Assembly (NCBI GenBank): GCA_963971535.1
Contig: OZ020588.1
Location: 124,039,943-124,103,942 of the forward strand
Reading direction: 5' to 3'
DNA: 64,000 nt
Source: Notolepis coatsorum
Taxonomy: Eukaryota > Chordata > Actinopteri > Aulopiformes > Paralepididae
Made by a program: the position numbers and the translations under genes. A model generated the notes under the pieces. It was not told the origin of the DNA. It made no database searches and saw only the letters and a list, made by a program, of their open reading frames with translations. Each line of letters opens with the position of its first letter. Within the stretch, counting starts at the first letter, position 1. Positions 47,472 to 60,740 of this stretch are shown here, piece by piece.

Positions 47472-49073
47472 AGATACAAGATACAAGAGTTTTATTTGTC
47501 ACGGCATACAGGTATACAGTGAAATGCGGGGGGTCTCGCCCGCAACGATGTGCATAATACAAGTAATAATAATAAGAGTCCAACCAATAGAGCGACAGTG
47601 CAATAAACAAGTAAACAAAGTGTAGGCATATCGGTATCTGTACATGAGCTATTTACAGAGCAAGGTAGGACATGCTCGGTCCTGTGGCAGTGCAGTACAC
47701 TGTTAGCTACGGATGAGGCCTTGGGTCTTTATGTACACTGCTATACAATGCAATATTATACAATCTAGCTATACTATTCTTAAAGTGACCTTTCCTTCTG
47801 TAAAGTGTCCATAGTGTGAGCGTGTGCAGCATGAGTGTGTGTGTGCTCATGTTAAAGTGGCTGCTAGTGTGTGAGCGTGTACAGTGTGTGTTGTGTGTGT
47901 GCTCATGTGTGCTTGTGCGTGGAGAGTTCAGTGTTCAAGGCTCTGATGGCCTGGGGGAAGAAGCTGAGCCTAAGTCTCTCTGTCCTCGTTACTGGTGCTC
48001 GCAGGCGTTTGCCTGACCGCAGCAGCATGAACAGGCTGTTGTTGGGGTGGTGAGGGTCTTTCATTATCCTGCAGGCTCTGGATTTGCACCTCTTGTTGTA
48101 TGGGACCTGCAGGGTTGGTAGTGCAATACCCGTGGTACGCTCGGCTGAGCGCACCACTCTCTGTAGGGCCTTCTTGTCCTGTGCCGTGCTGTTGCCATAC
48201 CAGGCAGTGATGTTTCCAGTCAAGATGCTCTCTACAGCTCCGGAGTAGAAGGACTGGAGTATCTTCCCAGATACTCTGAACTTCCTTAACTGTCTCAGGT
48301 GGTAGAGGCGCTGCTTCGCCTTTTTTAAGACTGAGTCTATGTGTGTTGTCCATGTCAGGTCCTCTGAGATGTGGACCCCCAGGTACTTGAAGCTGCTCAC
48401 CCTGTCCATGGTAGCCCTGTTTATCCTCAGTGGTGTGTGTGTCTCCTGCTGTCTCCTCCTAAAATCCACGATCAGCTCCTTGGTTTTACCAATGTTCAGG
48501 AGCAGGCTGTTGTCCTGGCACCAGCGTTCCAGTACCTCAACCTCCTCCCGGTAGGCCTTCTCGTTGTTGTCCGAGATCAGCCCCACCACCACTGTGTCGT
48601 CCGCAAACTTCACTATGGAGTTGGAGCTGAACTTGACCACACAGTCGTGTGTGTATAGTGAGTACAGCAGGGGGCTCAGAACAGAGCCCTGGGGGGACCC
48701 GATGCTCAGGGTGATGGTGTTGGAGGTCTGACCCCCCACCCTGACTGCCTGGGCCCTTTCGCTCAGAAAGTCCAGTATCCAGGCGCTCAGAGCGGAGCTC
48801 AGACCCATCTCGATCAGCTTGTCCACCAGTCTGGTGGGGACTATGGTGTTGAACTCTGAGCTGTAGTCAATGAACACCAGTCTCACATAGCCCCCCTTCT
48901 GGCGGTCAAGGTGAGAGACGGTGCTGTGCAGTACTTGGGAGACCGCGTCATCAGTGGACCTGTTTGGCCTGTATGCAAATTGCATAGGGTCCATATCACT
49001 GGGGAAGGAGGAACAAATGTGATCCTTGACCAGCCTCTCGAAACATTTCATGGCCACAGAGGTGAGTGCCACC
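47472..49073 (-). mobile_element. 5'-truncated LINE (CR1/L2/Rex1-like)
   Basis: 3' end at 47472 with repeated tacaaga units and agttttatttgtcacggcat, shared with 62860-63107. Flanked by ggtca at 47467-47471 and 49074-49078, a probable 5-bp duplication. It carries most of a reverse transcriptase and its C-terminal region but no endonuclease. Confidence 0.85.
47903..49072 (-). CDS. LINE reverse transcriptase, partial but uninterrupted
   Basis: An open - strand frame of 389 codons. Motifs in order: VAMKCFERLVKDHICSSFPS, MQFAYRPNRSTDDAV, VFIDYSSEFNTI (the palm Asp region), GSPQGSVLSPLLYSLYT, the catalytic FADD box (KFADDTVVVGL), then NIGKTKELIVDF, SFKYLGVHI and the long C-terminal part ending SFFPQAIRALNTE. 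It lacks the endonuclease and the first part of RT because of 5' truncation, so it is not a working gene although the frame is clean. Confidence 0.88.
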   Translation of the reverse strand: MALTSVAMKCFERLVKDHICSSFPSDMDPMQFAYRPNRSTDDAVSQVLHSTVSHLDRQKGGYVRLVFIDYSSEFNTIVPTRLVDKLIEMGLSSALSAWILDFLSERAQAVRVGGQTSNTITLSIGSPQGSVLSPLLYSLYTHDCVVKFSSNSIVKFADDTVVVGLISDNNEKAYREEVEVLERWCQDNSLLLNIGKTKELIVDFRRRQQETHTPLRINRATMDRVSSFKYLGVHISEDLTWTTHIDSVLKKAKQRLYHLRQLRKFRVSGKILQSFYSGAVESILTGNITAWYGNSTAQDKKALQRVVRSAERTTGIALPTLQVPYNKRCKSRACRIMKDPHHPNNSLFMLLRSGKRLRAPVTRTERLRLSFFPQAIRALNTELSTHKHT

Positions 49074-49327
49074 GGTCAGACCATGAGCTTCAGATACTGG
49101 ATAAGTATTCAAACATAAAGAACATTTTCTTGAAGTATAACACTCCAACCCCATCAAGCGCTCCTGTGGAATGGCTTTTTAGTCTGGGAGGGTTGGTGCT
49201 CACGCCTAGAAGGAACAGACTTTCTGACAAGAGGTTTGAGAAGATTCTGTTACTGAGATATAATCACTGGTTTACTCACCCCTCTCCCCTGTTTTACTAT
49301 AGGAACATTAGAACCATATTTGAATAG
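49074..49327 (+). pseudogene. hAT/ZBED-like transposase, C-terminal dimerisation region (host gene piece 5)
   Basis: SDHELQILDKYSNIKNIFLK followed by YNTPTPSSAPVEWLFSLGGL and TPRRNRLSDKRFEKILLLRY. This is the C-terminal dimerisation region that follows piece 4 in hAT transposases; VERLFS is the usual form of the core, here VEWLFS. The frame ends at 49327. Confidence 0.85.
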
Positions 49328-49409
49328 GGCATGTAGGCCTCAAAGGTAGGGTACACATATCAGCCTCACACTTTTGTGAAATATATAGATCTATAGATAG
49401 GCATACCTG

Positions 49410-49530
49410 CCCTATTAGTACATTTTACTCAAACTGAGTACATTTTACTCAAACTGAGTACGATTTTACTCAAACTGAGTAAGATTTTACTCAGTTTGAG
49501 TAAAATGTACTCTGCAAAATGTACTGTGTA
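49410..49530. repeat. Palindromic short repeat cluster
   Basis: Repeated attttactcaaactgagta then an inverted partner ending gtactctgcaaaatgtactg. Related to 2088-2176. Confidence 0.7.
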
Positions 49531-50165
49531 CTCGTTGCTGCTAAACAGTCAGGAGAGATTGTTGCTTTCCCTTTTGATTCATATATATGATGGTGGCAGA
49601 GCAAAGGCTCTTATTTGTCAAATGCTGTTCATTTACAGGTTAAAGACAAGAGAGACTGATTGTATGTTCATAGAGACATTTTTAGCCTACATGTGGTGTT
49701 ATTCACCGTTTTTGTTTTGTGAAACCACTCGTTGCTGCTCAACAGTCAGGAGAGATTGTTGCTTTCCCTTTTGATTCATATATATGATGGTGGCAGAGCA
49801 AAAGCTCTTATTTGCCAAATGCTGTTCATTTACAGGTTAAAGACAATAGAGACTGATTGTATGTTCATAGAGACATTTTTAGCCTACATGTGGTGTTATT
49901 CACAGTTTTTGTTTTGTGAAACCACTCGTTGCTGCTCAACAGTCAGGAGAGATTGTTGCTTTCCCTTTTGATTCATGTATATTTGATGGTGGCAGAGCAA
50001 AAGCTCTTATTTGCCAGATTTACAGTTAATTTACATGTTAAAGAGAGACTGATTGTATGTTTATAGAGAGATATTTATAAAAACTATTTAATAGTTACAG
50101 TTGATATAATTGAATAGTTCAGCCTGCATTTGTTAGGTGTTATACACTGGTTTTGTAAAACCACT
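49530..50165. repeat. 197-bp tandem repeat
   Basis: Units start actcgttgctgct near 49530, 49727 and 49924, with a diverged fourth start near 50157. Adjacent copies are nearly identical; the third is more diverged and longer. Each unit keeps an 80- to 90-codon open frame by similarity, which I regard as chance. Confidence 0.88.
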
Positions 50166-50869
50166 CGCTGGCTGCTCCAATGCTGTGAGCATCAGAGACT
50201 GTTGCTTTACCATACTTGATGGTACAGAAGCTGAACCACTAGTTTAACAATTCACGTTATGTGCAGAGAAACAAGTTAAAAACTATTTATGCACTTTCAA
50301 TAAAGCGTTTAAAAAAAACTGTTGTCATTCTTATGTTGTGGCAATGTGGCAGCAGCAGGGGGGACAATGACGACTTCGTAACCTAGTTACTTTCAAAGTA
50401 ACTAAGTTACTCTGATAATCAAGTAAAGTAACTAGATTACTTTTTAAAGGAGTAATCAGTAATCAGATTACTGTGGCATCACTGATCACTGTTATAGCCC
50501 CCCCAAATGAAACACTGCACTCCCCTGGGTCCTCAGCAATATACCCGCCATGTGTGTGAAATAAATCTGATTGTTCTCAAAATATGCGTGCCACAAACAT
50601 GCACAGATGCAGACAGACAGATATTCCTTTCTTTATAGTTAGATATATTAGGTTAAAAAAATATATATAGCATTAATATTTCACTTTTCAAGAGATAACC
50701 TATTCTAATAGAGTCCAATGGGATGACTGAACTGCTGTTCGGTCCATATTTAGATGCTAGCACATGTTACAATTTTATTTAAGAATTTGTCATTTTATAT
50801 TGGATTTATGCTTTATAAATCTTTGCAACAGTCTGATGAAGACGACAGGGCAGATCCCCTTCAATTGCT
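50166..50869. other. Unassigned sequence
   Basis: A self-complementary stretch at 50380-50470 with repeats of tagttactttcaaagtaact suggests the end of a DNA element, but no partner was found. The remainder shows nothing I can name. Confidence 0.4.
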
Positions 50870-51590
50870 ATACTAATATCGTCTTCTCAGTTCCATGACC
50901 AGCAGAATCAGGAACAGCTTCTTCCCCTAAACTGTCATCTCGCTGAACTCTGCCATGGTGACCCCCCCCCCCCCCCCCACAACTGTCTTACACTCACAAC
51001 TACCTACCTCAATGTACTCATAACTACCTATCTCAATCTATAGTCTATCCATATAACACAGTATAATAGCAATATACAATAACACATTATACACTGTATA
51101 TATATATATATACTTTTAGCTACATCTGTATATAGGCCATACATACATACATACATACATACATACATACATACATACATACATACATACATACATACAT
51201 ACATACATACATACATACATACATACATACATACATACATACATACATACATACATACATACATACATACATACATACATACATACATACATACATACAT
51301 ACATACATACATACATACATACATACATACATACATACATACTCGTATTACTTATCACGGGCTAGTGTGGTATGTACTACCATAGTGTATTCATACTTGT
51401 ACCACTGTATAGTAATACTGTACATACATTAGATTAGCATATTTACTCTGTAGCTTTGTCATATATACGGTTCACATATTCACATGTTATACTGTATATT
51501 GCTATGCACTTAACTGTTACTTTTCACTCTGGTTAGATGGCAAATAAATCTTTTTGCACTGTACTTGTGCACAATGACAATAAAACATAA
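50870..51590 (+). mobile_element. LINE 3' end
   Basis: The last codons on the + strand resemble MTSRIRNSFFP and VISLNSAM, like the end of the 47903-49072 protein. The 3' region that follows ends aataaatctttttgcactgt and gacaataaaac. It is expanded by a microsatellite at 51140-51341 and a C-run near 50964-50979. Confidence 0.65.
51140..51341. repeat. (ACAT)n microsatellite
   Basis: About 202 bp of perfect tetranucleotide inside a LINE 3' region. Confidence 0.98.
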
Positions 51591-51699
51591 ATGGATACAA
51601 TACAACTGATAGATATGATGTATGTTCAGACGAAATGACAAGATATATAAAAAAAAATCTGATTTGAGCGGAATACATTTCTACTGTTTAGAGACTTAA

Positions 51700-52103
51700 C
51701 ACTAGCACAGCCATGGAGAAAATGCCACTGATTCCCACCGGAACGGGTCAGAAGAATGGAGATGCATGTACTGACACATAATGTATATAAAATATATATA
51801 CCTACATACAATATATATATAACTATATATATAAATAAAAAACCTAATAAAAAGAGGAATTGAAGCCAGCAAATCAGGGGGGGGAAGATGGCCGCTCAGC
51901 AGAAATAGCTGCAGAAATAGCTGGAATAACGTTCTAATTCCATTTTCCTGAAGTAATTTTGAAATTTCAGAAACCGTGCCAGATAAAACGGGTACTTTTA
52001 GGAAAAGTCATTGAGTGACAGAGCTGGAGCTCAACCGAGTGACGAGGATACATTTATTGAAAATGCCTAGTGGTCATGTGACCCCTTGTTGGCTGTGCTA
52101 GTG
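51700..52103. mobile_element. 404-bp piggyBac-like MITE
   Basis: TTAA at 51696-51699 and 52104-52107. Ends CACTAGCACAGCCA and TGGCTGTGCTAGTG are perfect 14-bp inverted repeats. No transposase. Confidence 0.9.
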
Positions 52104-52420
52104 TTAATAAAATAAAGTTTTTGTTAAATCATAATGTGGGCTTATTTGATTGAAATTATTTATAGTTATGTCTATGACTATGCCATTGTTGACATATTTA
52201 TTTTATTTTTAATTAGACATCAAATTAATACATAACATTTGAAATGTATACTTTTGTTTCATTACTTGTGGTATTATATACCATATATATAATATATATA
52301 TTGTGGCAGATATCATCCCCCGTCCCATGGCTACGTGGAGGAAAGGAGATACTACTGCCACGGGCAGAGGAGAGTTCGTTAAGGAGTTGATACACCTGTG
52401 CACCACATGATCACCCACAT

Positions 52421-52422
<2 letters not shown>

Positions 52423-52508
<86 letters not shown>
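52423..52508. repeat. (CA)n microsatellite
   Basis: Target of the hAT element at 52509; the array continues after it at 53827-53852. Confidence 0.97.
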
Positions 52509-53826
<1,318 letters not shown>

Positions 53827-54271
53827 CACACACACACATACACACACACACAAGACACACATTGCATAAAACCCTAGGAGAGACAGAGACGAGTTGAGTG
53901 GAGGTGAGGAAGGGGAAGAGTTTGTAGAGAGAGAGTGAGATACTGAGTTTGTGAGTTAAGAGGTAGCTTGAAGGAGAGGTTAGAGCGAGAAGGTGTTCAT
54001 GTTACTGGACCCTGGACTGGCTGAGATACCCCCTTGTGAAACTGACCGTGGACCGGACAACAAACCCTGAGTATTGAACATTCCCTTTTTGTACGAGAGC
54101 CTGGAACGTGTATTGAGCCTGGACTATATATATTATATGACCACTCTATTGCCCATCATCTTCCACTGTAGATCAATAAATAATATCATTTGTTTATTGA
54201 AATTGTGCTTGTGTGGACATTGCAATTGTTTGTTTTGGTCCGTGTCGAGCCTGAACACCACAAGGCTCCTC

Positions 54272-54401
<130 letters not shown>

Positions 54402-54440
54402 AAGATGTGTAAATACAAATTTCAGTGGCCTTAAATCGTA

Positions 54441-55740
54441 CACTTAACTCAATCAGCACCAGACCCGAGGATAGGGTTATCTCGCCAACCGTTCAGCGCC
54501 AGCCCCGAGTATAGTCGGGTTTTCATCGTTATTTCTTTTATTCAATATTTCTATTCATTTCAGGCACACGGACGTCGGGGTTAACATGGGGAATCATCCT
54601 GAGATCACCCAAAGTGCAATACCGGCTGCATCCTGCCAGGTGGCAGTATCGAGCACCCTTTGAATCCTTATATATTTTTTGTCAGGCGAGTCGAGCGGTT
54701 ATTCCGATCGCATTGAGTAGCATCAAATGCCCCTGATGCATCTGTTGTGGTGGATTATGTTGGCAACACGATGGACACCAATACCTGGACTCGAGATCAG
54801 ACAATTGGTATATTCTTTTTGGCAGGGTTCGAAATTAACAGGGGCTTGGTGCAAAATGCCCTCGAAAATTGACCAAATGCCCTCGACTATCAGTTAAGGG
54901 GGGCAAAAAAAGCCCCCGACAGTTTACTAATTATATATATAATTATATATATGCTCTACAGTGCGAGCATTTCCCTCGTATTTGCCCCTAATAATATGTG
55001 TGTGTGCAAACCGGAAAAATCATTTACTTGCAGTGTGCGAGACAGACGAGTGATTGTGAAGATTACAAAACAGCTCCGCTGTTAATAGTTCAGATTGAAA
55101 CTGGACTGAAATTCAGTTTTTGGGTGGAATGTTTGTTCCAAGGAGGAGGGAGGCGGGGCCCGCTGCGTGTTACAGGGAGATGCTTCCAGGCACTTGAGAG
55201 GTGCGAACACAGACAGAGCGCTCTGCTCTCATCAAGCATTACACTGCTATCTTAACGTTAGCAAGCTAAGCATCTGCATAGCGCGACCTGTGTAACGTTA
55301 AGTAACTTGTGTTCGGCGGGGAAAGACCGTTCCATTTGTAACACAACTCCAATTTGTAACATCCAAATCCGATCCCGATGCGCATTTCCTTCATTCCACA
55401 GCGCTGAGCGTGCAACGTATTTCATTGATCGATCTGGCCAGAGCCTATACTCACAAACGTTGCGTGTGTGGGGTTTTTCATCAATTTGAAACAAGCCTCT
55501 TGACTGTTGGAATTAGGGATGTTAAAAATAAAATATCTAATAATATTATTGAATATTAGACATTCATTGATCCAGAGGCAACCGGTTATTCGTCTGCTAT
55601 TTGTAGATATATCAAGACAACAACACAACTTGCCCTCAGGGACAATAATATTTAATCTATTTAGATAAGAGTATGTATGTATTATTTACAGATAATTGAA
55701 GGTACCTCAAAACATGAAACCAAGCCATGATGTCACACAT

Positions 55741-55771
<31 letters not shown>

Positions 55772-56600
55772 TACTTGAACAATTGTCACTGTGCTCCTAA
55801 ATTTCTGTGTGCTCCTAAATTTGTATTTAGATTTTATTTATTAACATTTTATTTAGGAGCACATGTGCTCCTTGGGAAAAAGGTTAGCGTAGAGCCCTAT
55901 ATATGGAGACATTAACATTACGTTATCAAACATAGGGACGAAGACTGTAAAAAAAAGTGTCAACAATGTTTTATAATCTTTATGTTAATTTTCATTATAA
56001 AAATGTTGTGCCCCCGAAATACAAAAAAAGCCCCCGAAAATCAATTAAGGGGGGCAAAAAAAGCCCTCGAAAAAAAAAATGTTAATTTCTAACCCTGCTT
56101 TTTGGGGTACCTCCTAGTGAAAGTAAGGACTATATGACATCAATCCTGCTTTGATCCAACCATGATTTCACATAGATCGCAACGTGTGTGTGTAATGTTA
56201 CTCCACAACATATGCCGTTAGTGACGATCAAAGCATCAAAAAACGACCCCCCCCCTTTCATGCATTCTTGATGAAACATAATACCTATTATATACATTTG
56301 ATTTGGAAATAGTAGTGTGTCCACGCTTTTAGTGAAATTCACGTATTGCTCCATATCGTAATTTTCTGGGATTAGACAGGATCACTCTAAAACTATACTT
56401 ATATTCACCACGGTATAACACGCAAACGTATGCATGAAGAAATTAATTCTTTTTTACATATTTCACAAATGGGCCATAGTATTGTATCCATAGCTATAAT
56501 ATAGAATATAGATATAGCCCCGCAAACACCGCCACTTATTCCTATCTCTTAGAGCGTTGGCGTGGTAGGAACTAAGATGCTCTAAGTCCATGGTGTCCAA
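54441..56600. other. Possible decayed piggyBac-like element around the hAT at 54833
   Basis: Left TTAActcaatcagcaccaga and right ccatggtgtccaaagagTTAA give TTAA borders but weak inverted ends. A short coding trace TRDQTIGIF at 54795-54825 precedes the hAT. Too little remains to be sure. Confidence 0.3.
54833..56097. mobile_element. Non-autonomous hAT element with perfect target duplication
   Basis: Ends CAGGGTTCGAAATTAACA and TGTTAATTTCTAACCCTG. The 8-bp duplication ctttttgg is perfect at 54825-54832 and 56098-56105. Subterminal repeats aaggggggcaaaaaaagccc occur near both ends. 1265 bp, with a TG run at 55745-55771, no transposase. Confidence 0.93.
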
Positions 56601-56662
56601 AGAGTTAATAGTTAATAGGCCAAAATAATTCAATTCCTTTTCCTTAAAATAATGTTGATTAT

Positions 56663-56867
56663 TGTAGTGATTGTACATAATTCACACTGAACTGTTGTTG
56701 GGAATAGTACTTCCCCCCGAACGATATATAGTGTGGCACTTCGTGCCACCGGCATTCATTCTTACTATCGACTCGACTACGTCGACTTGTTGTTACGCTG
56801 ATGATTAATAAAGGAATTAGGTTCAACTTCGAGACACCACCTCCGACTCCTTTCTCTCAGCGCTACA
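56663..56867 (+). repeat. 5' LTR of the Gypsy element
   Basis: 205 bp with atatatagtg (TATA-like, about 56725) and aataaa (about 56808), in promoter-then-polyadenylation order. Confidence 0.93.
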
Positions 56868-56868
56868 C

Positions 56869-56886
56869 TGGTGACCCCGACATTAG
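56869..56886 (+). promoter_or_regulatory. Primer-binding site, tRNA-Trp type
   Basis: TGGTGACCCCGAC is the complement of the 3' end of vertebrate tRNA-Trp (13 bases by memory of the tRNA), one base after the LTR. It would prime minus-strand DNA synthesis. Confidence 0.7.
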
Positions 56887-56920
56887 TCTCAAAGAAGTTT
56901 CCGAGACAGATACGACGAAC

Positions 56921-57590
56921 ATGGCAAACAACACCGTTTTTCTCAGACTGCCGGAGTTTTGGGAGCAGTCGGCAGCAGCATGGTTTGCCCAAACGTAGGG
57001 CGCAATTCGCCCTACGTGGAATCGTTGATGACGCCGCAAAATATTACAACGACGTCTCGAGCCTTAACAACACTACGGCGGCGAGGACGGTAGGCTTCAT
57101 TACAGCTCCACCTGCCTAGAATAAATATGAGGTGTTTAAGACGCACCTACTCAGGATTTTTGAGTTGTCACAGTCAGAGCGGGCCCGACACTTGCTGGCT
57201 ATACGAGGCTTGGGAGACAGCAAGCCGTCAGAGCATATGGAAATTATGCTGAACCTACTGGGCGCCGAACAGCCAAATTTTTTGTTTAGAGAGCTGTTCC
57301 TCAGACACATGCCGCCACAGGTGCAGACGGCACTCGCCAATACGACGATTATGGATCCCCGTGCTCTAGCAGAGGAGGCGGACCGTTTCTACCTGGCCAC
57401 GCGGCACTTAGCCCCAGAGGTGCTAGCCCCGGCACGGGCGCATATGCCCAGAGGGGGAGGGGCGAAGATGGAGAGGGGCGCCGCGGCCGACGGCAATAAT
57501 GACACAGGCCTTTTCGGCGCGAGAGCAACAAAGTGCCGCCCACCTTGTACTTTTGTCAGGGCGGGAAACGCCAACACCTGCGACCAGTAG
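56921..57590 (+). pseudogene. Gypsy gag
   Basis: The ATG at 56921 opens MANNTVFLRLPEFWEQSA. A stop at 56996, after a frameshift, passes coding to another frame (LRGIVDDAAKYYNDVSSLNN). A TAG at 57118 interrupts that, and 57132-57590 continues with FELSQSERARHLLAIRGLGD and ALAEEADRFYLATRHLAP. A Cys-rich KCRPPCTF trace near 57535 stands where the nucleocapsid zinc-binding part should be, apparently shortened. The protein would form the particle coat. Confidence 0.85.
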
Positions 57591-57648
57591 CGGCCGTGAG
57601 CGCAGGTACGTCAAACAGGCTACTGTTTATTAAGGACACACTCTCCGG

Positions 57649-59988
57649 TTGAACACCGCCGGCGGGGATGGGGGTCCGCGACTGACGACCGCTAACGGTA
57701 ACCCTATCCGCACCTACGGCACGAGGACCGTGGAATTGTGTTTTGGGGGCCAGCAGTTCACGTGGGATTTCGTCACGGCCGACATCTCGTTCCCACTACT
57801 CGGGGGGGATTTCCTCTGTGCACATGACCTCCTCGTGGACGTTAGGCACGGCCGCCTAGTAGACGCCCAGACATATGCTTCATTGACATGTATGCGCGAT
57901 GAAGTGGTATACAGCGGGCTAGCCAGCTCGCTCGCAGAGGGTGATGTGTACCAACGCCTACTGCAGGAGTTTCCCAGCTTGACACAGCCTACATTCTCGG
58001 CCGCGACCACCAAACACGGGGTCGAGCATCACATCGAGACTGAAGGAGCTCCCGTGTACGCTAGGGCCCGCCGGCTCAACCCTGACAGACTAGCAGTCGC
58101 TAGGTCAGAGTTCGCCAACATGGAGAGGTTGGGGATTATCCGACGCTCGGACAGTCCCTGGGCCTCGCCGCTGCACATCGTTCCTAAGGCTGACGGGGGA
58201 TGGAGACCGTGCGGCGACTACAGACGCCTCAACAACGCTACTACGCCAGACCGCTACCCGGTCCCCCACATCCAGGACTTCTCAGTGTACCTGGCGAGTA
58301 AGCTGGTCTTTTCAAAATTGGACCTGGTACGTGGTTACCACCAGGTGCCGGTACACCCCTTGGACGTCCCGAAGACGGCGGTGGTAACACCCTTCGGACT
58401 ATTCGAGTTCCTCCCGATGCCGTTCGGACTTAAGAACGCGGCACAGTCCTTTCAGAGGCTAATGGACTCGACGCTCAGAGACATGCCGTTTATTTTTGTT
58501 TACCTCGACAACATCCTCGTTGCCAGCTCCTCGCCCGAAGAGCACCTGGCGCACCTCCGGCGCCTCTTTACGAGGCTTGGCCAACACGGCCTAATCATCA
58601 ACCCGGCTAAGTGCCAGTTCGGGTTGTCCTCCATACAATTCCTCGGACACCTCATCGACAGGAGGCCGTCGAAGGTGGAGGCCGTTTCCGCTTTCCCACG
58701 ACCCCCGACGGCCCGAGCACTCAGAGAATTCCTCGGGATGGTGACGTTTTACCACCCCCGGGCAGCCCACACCATGCGGCCGCTTTATGAGGCTCTGAAG
58801 GACAAGTCCCCCAACCAGCCTGTCGACTGGACGGCCGAGAGGACGACCGCTTTCGCGGCCACCAAGACGGCCCTGGGGGATGCCGCCATGTTGGCTCACC
58901 CGTCGCCGGGGGCCCCGGTCGCCATTACCACCGACGCGTCAGACTACGCGGTGGGCGCGGTTCATGAGCAGTATGTTGACGGCGCCTGGCAACCGCTGGC
59001 GTTTTTCAGCTGTCAGCTGACCCCCAGGGAGCGCAAGTACAGCGCATTTGACAGAGAACTCCTAGGCCTCTGGTTGGCGGTGCGCCATTTCCGGTTCATG
59101 CTAGAGAGCCGGGAGTTTACGGCCTTCGTCGACCACAAACCCCTCACGTTCTCCATGTCCAAGGTGGCTGAGCCGTGGTCCGCGCGACAACAGCGCCAAC
59201 TCACATATATTTCCGAATACACTACGGATATACGGCATATCGCCGGGAAGGCCAACGTGGTCACAGACTGCCTATCCAGGGTCGTCATCAGAGCTGTGCA
59301 ACTGGGCCTCGACTACGTCAGTATGAGCTCGGAACAGGCCTCCGACCACGACATCCAGGCCCTCAAGACAGCGGATACCAGTCTGCGCCTCAGGGACGTC
59401 GCGATTGGCGGTTCGGGCGCGTCCCTGCTCTGTGACCTCTCCACCGGGCTGGTCCCTATAGGCTGGCGCAGGCGGGCCTTCGAGGCGGTGCACGACCTGT
59501 CTCATCCCGGTAGGAAGCCTTCGAGCAGGTTGGTGTCACAGAAATTTGTGTGGCGAGGGCTCAAGAAGGACGTGATGACCTGGGTCGACGCATGTGTGTC
59601 CTGCCAACGGGCTAAAGTGCACCGACATACCAAGGCCCCGCTTGTGACATTCGTAGTCCCCAAGAGGAGATTCGACCACGTCAACGTTGACCTCGCTTCC
59701 CTCCTCTCACGGGTTTACCTACCTGTTCACTATGGTGGACAGGACCACCCGATGGCCGGAAGCCGTTCCCCTCGCCTTGGACATCTACTTCCGACGTGGC
59801 CTGCGCCTTTATCAGCATGTGTGTTGCACGTTTCGGGACCCCGTCCGACCTCTCCTCCGACCGGGGCTTGCAGTTCACCTCGGAGCTCTGGAACGCGGTC
59901 GCCAGTGGCCTGGGGGTTAAGCTGCACAGTACCACCGCGTACCACCCTCAGGCCAACGGGCTATGTGAACGCTTCCACCGGTCCATGA
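57649..59988 (+). pseudogene. Gypsy pol: reverse transcriptase, RNase H, integrase N-terminal part
   Basis: A 779-codon frame. The aspartic protease active site is missing: the sequence before 57649 ([10 protein letters not shown] then stop) jumps past it, so an internal deletion is likely. RT runs from about residue 130 ([53 protein letters not shown]). The catalytic box is YLDN at residues 285-288 instead of YxDD, so a metal-binding Asp is lost. RNase H has [11 protein letters not shown] near residue 427. The integrase zinc finger is H615 with LSHPGR and CVSC near 649. A frameshift near 59690 ends the true sequence; the last 100 codons are out of frame. Confidence 0.92.
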
Positions 59989-60740
59989 AGGCAGTGCTGC
60001 GCGCAGGCCTGACGGACGGCAACTGGGTGGATAAGCTGCCGTGGGTCATGCTCGGACTTAGGAGTGCCCCCAAAGAAGACCTGCAGTCCTCGTCCGCGGA
60101 GCTGTTATACGGCCAGACATTGCGCGTCCCGGGGAATTTTGTCCGGACGCGACAACCCCTTGGTCCGCGGCCAGCCAACGCTCCTCCCTGCGGGAAGCTG
60201 CTCAGACCTTCGCCCGATTCCCACGTCGCAGCATGGTACCCCTGTTTCCCGGGTGCCGTGCAGCCTGCACACGGCGGGGTACATTTTTGTTCGCCACGAC
60301 GCGCACCGTGGCCCGCTACGCCCCCCTTACGATGGCCCGTTTAAGGTCCTGCAACATGGTGATAAGGACCTCATGGTCGACATGGGCGGTACGACGGAGA
60401 CCGTGTCAATAGACAGGATCAAGCCTGCCCACGTGGACGTTTCCCAACCCTTGGAGTTGGCTCTTCCCCCCCGCAGGGGTCGTCCGCTGTTGCCCCGTGA
60501 TCCGCCTCCCACGGAGTCACGGGTGTCAGAGAGGGTACGGGCTCTTGTGACGCTTCCCCCTCCCCGCCCCCGGCTTTCCGCGCTCGCCAAGGCCGTTTCG
60601 TGCCCCTGGGTGTCGTGGAGGACGCAAGTACTTACGCCGCTCCTCCCTCTCCGCCCCCGGTTTTCCGCACGCGCAGAGTCCGGGGGGATTTTGATTATGG
60701 GTGAATTCTGGGGGGGCTTGTGTAGTGATTGTACATAATT
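59687..60740 (+). pseudogene. Gypsy pol: integrase core and C-terminal part in broken frames
   Basis: 59687-59800 holds [20 protein letters not shown]. The frame then changes near 59790, and 59796-60130 holds [19 protein letters not shown] and [20 protein letters not shown], integrase catalytic-core motifs. After another shift 60270-60450 gives GPLRPPYDGPFKVLQHGDKD, a GPY/F-type C-terminal module, and a Pro/Arg-rich tail. At least three frame changes make it non-functional. Confidence 0.85.

Noticed and set aside
49496..49971. Pair of similar 80- to 90-codon frames as duplicated small genes
   Set aside because: They lie in the 197-bp tandem array; similarity comes from the array and the peptides have no known features.
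51028..51358. Met-Tyr-Val-Cys repeat proteins
   Set aside because: Translation of the ACAT microsatellite.
54441..56600. Complete piggyBac-type element around the hAT at 54833
   Set aside because: TTAA is present on both sides but the terminal repeats match poorly; kept only as a low-confidence entry.
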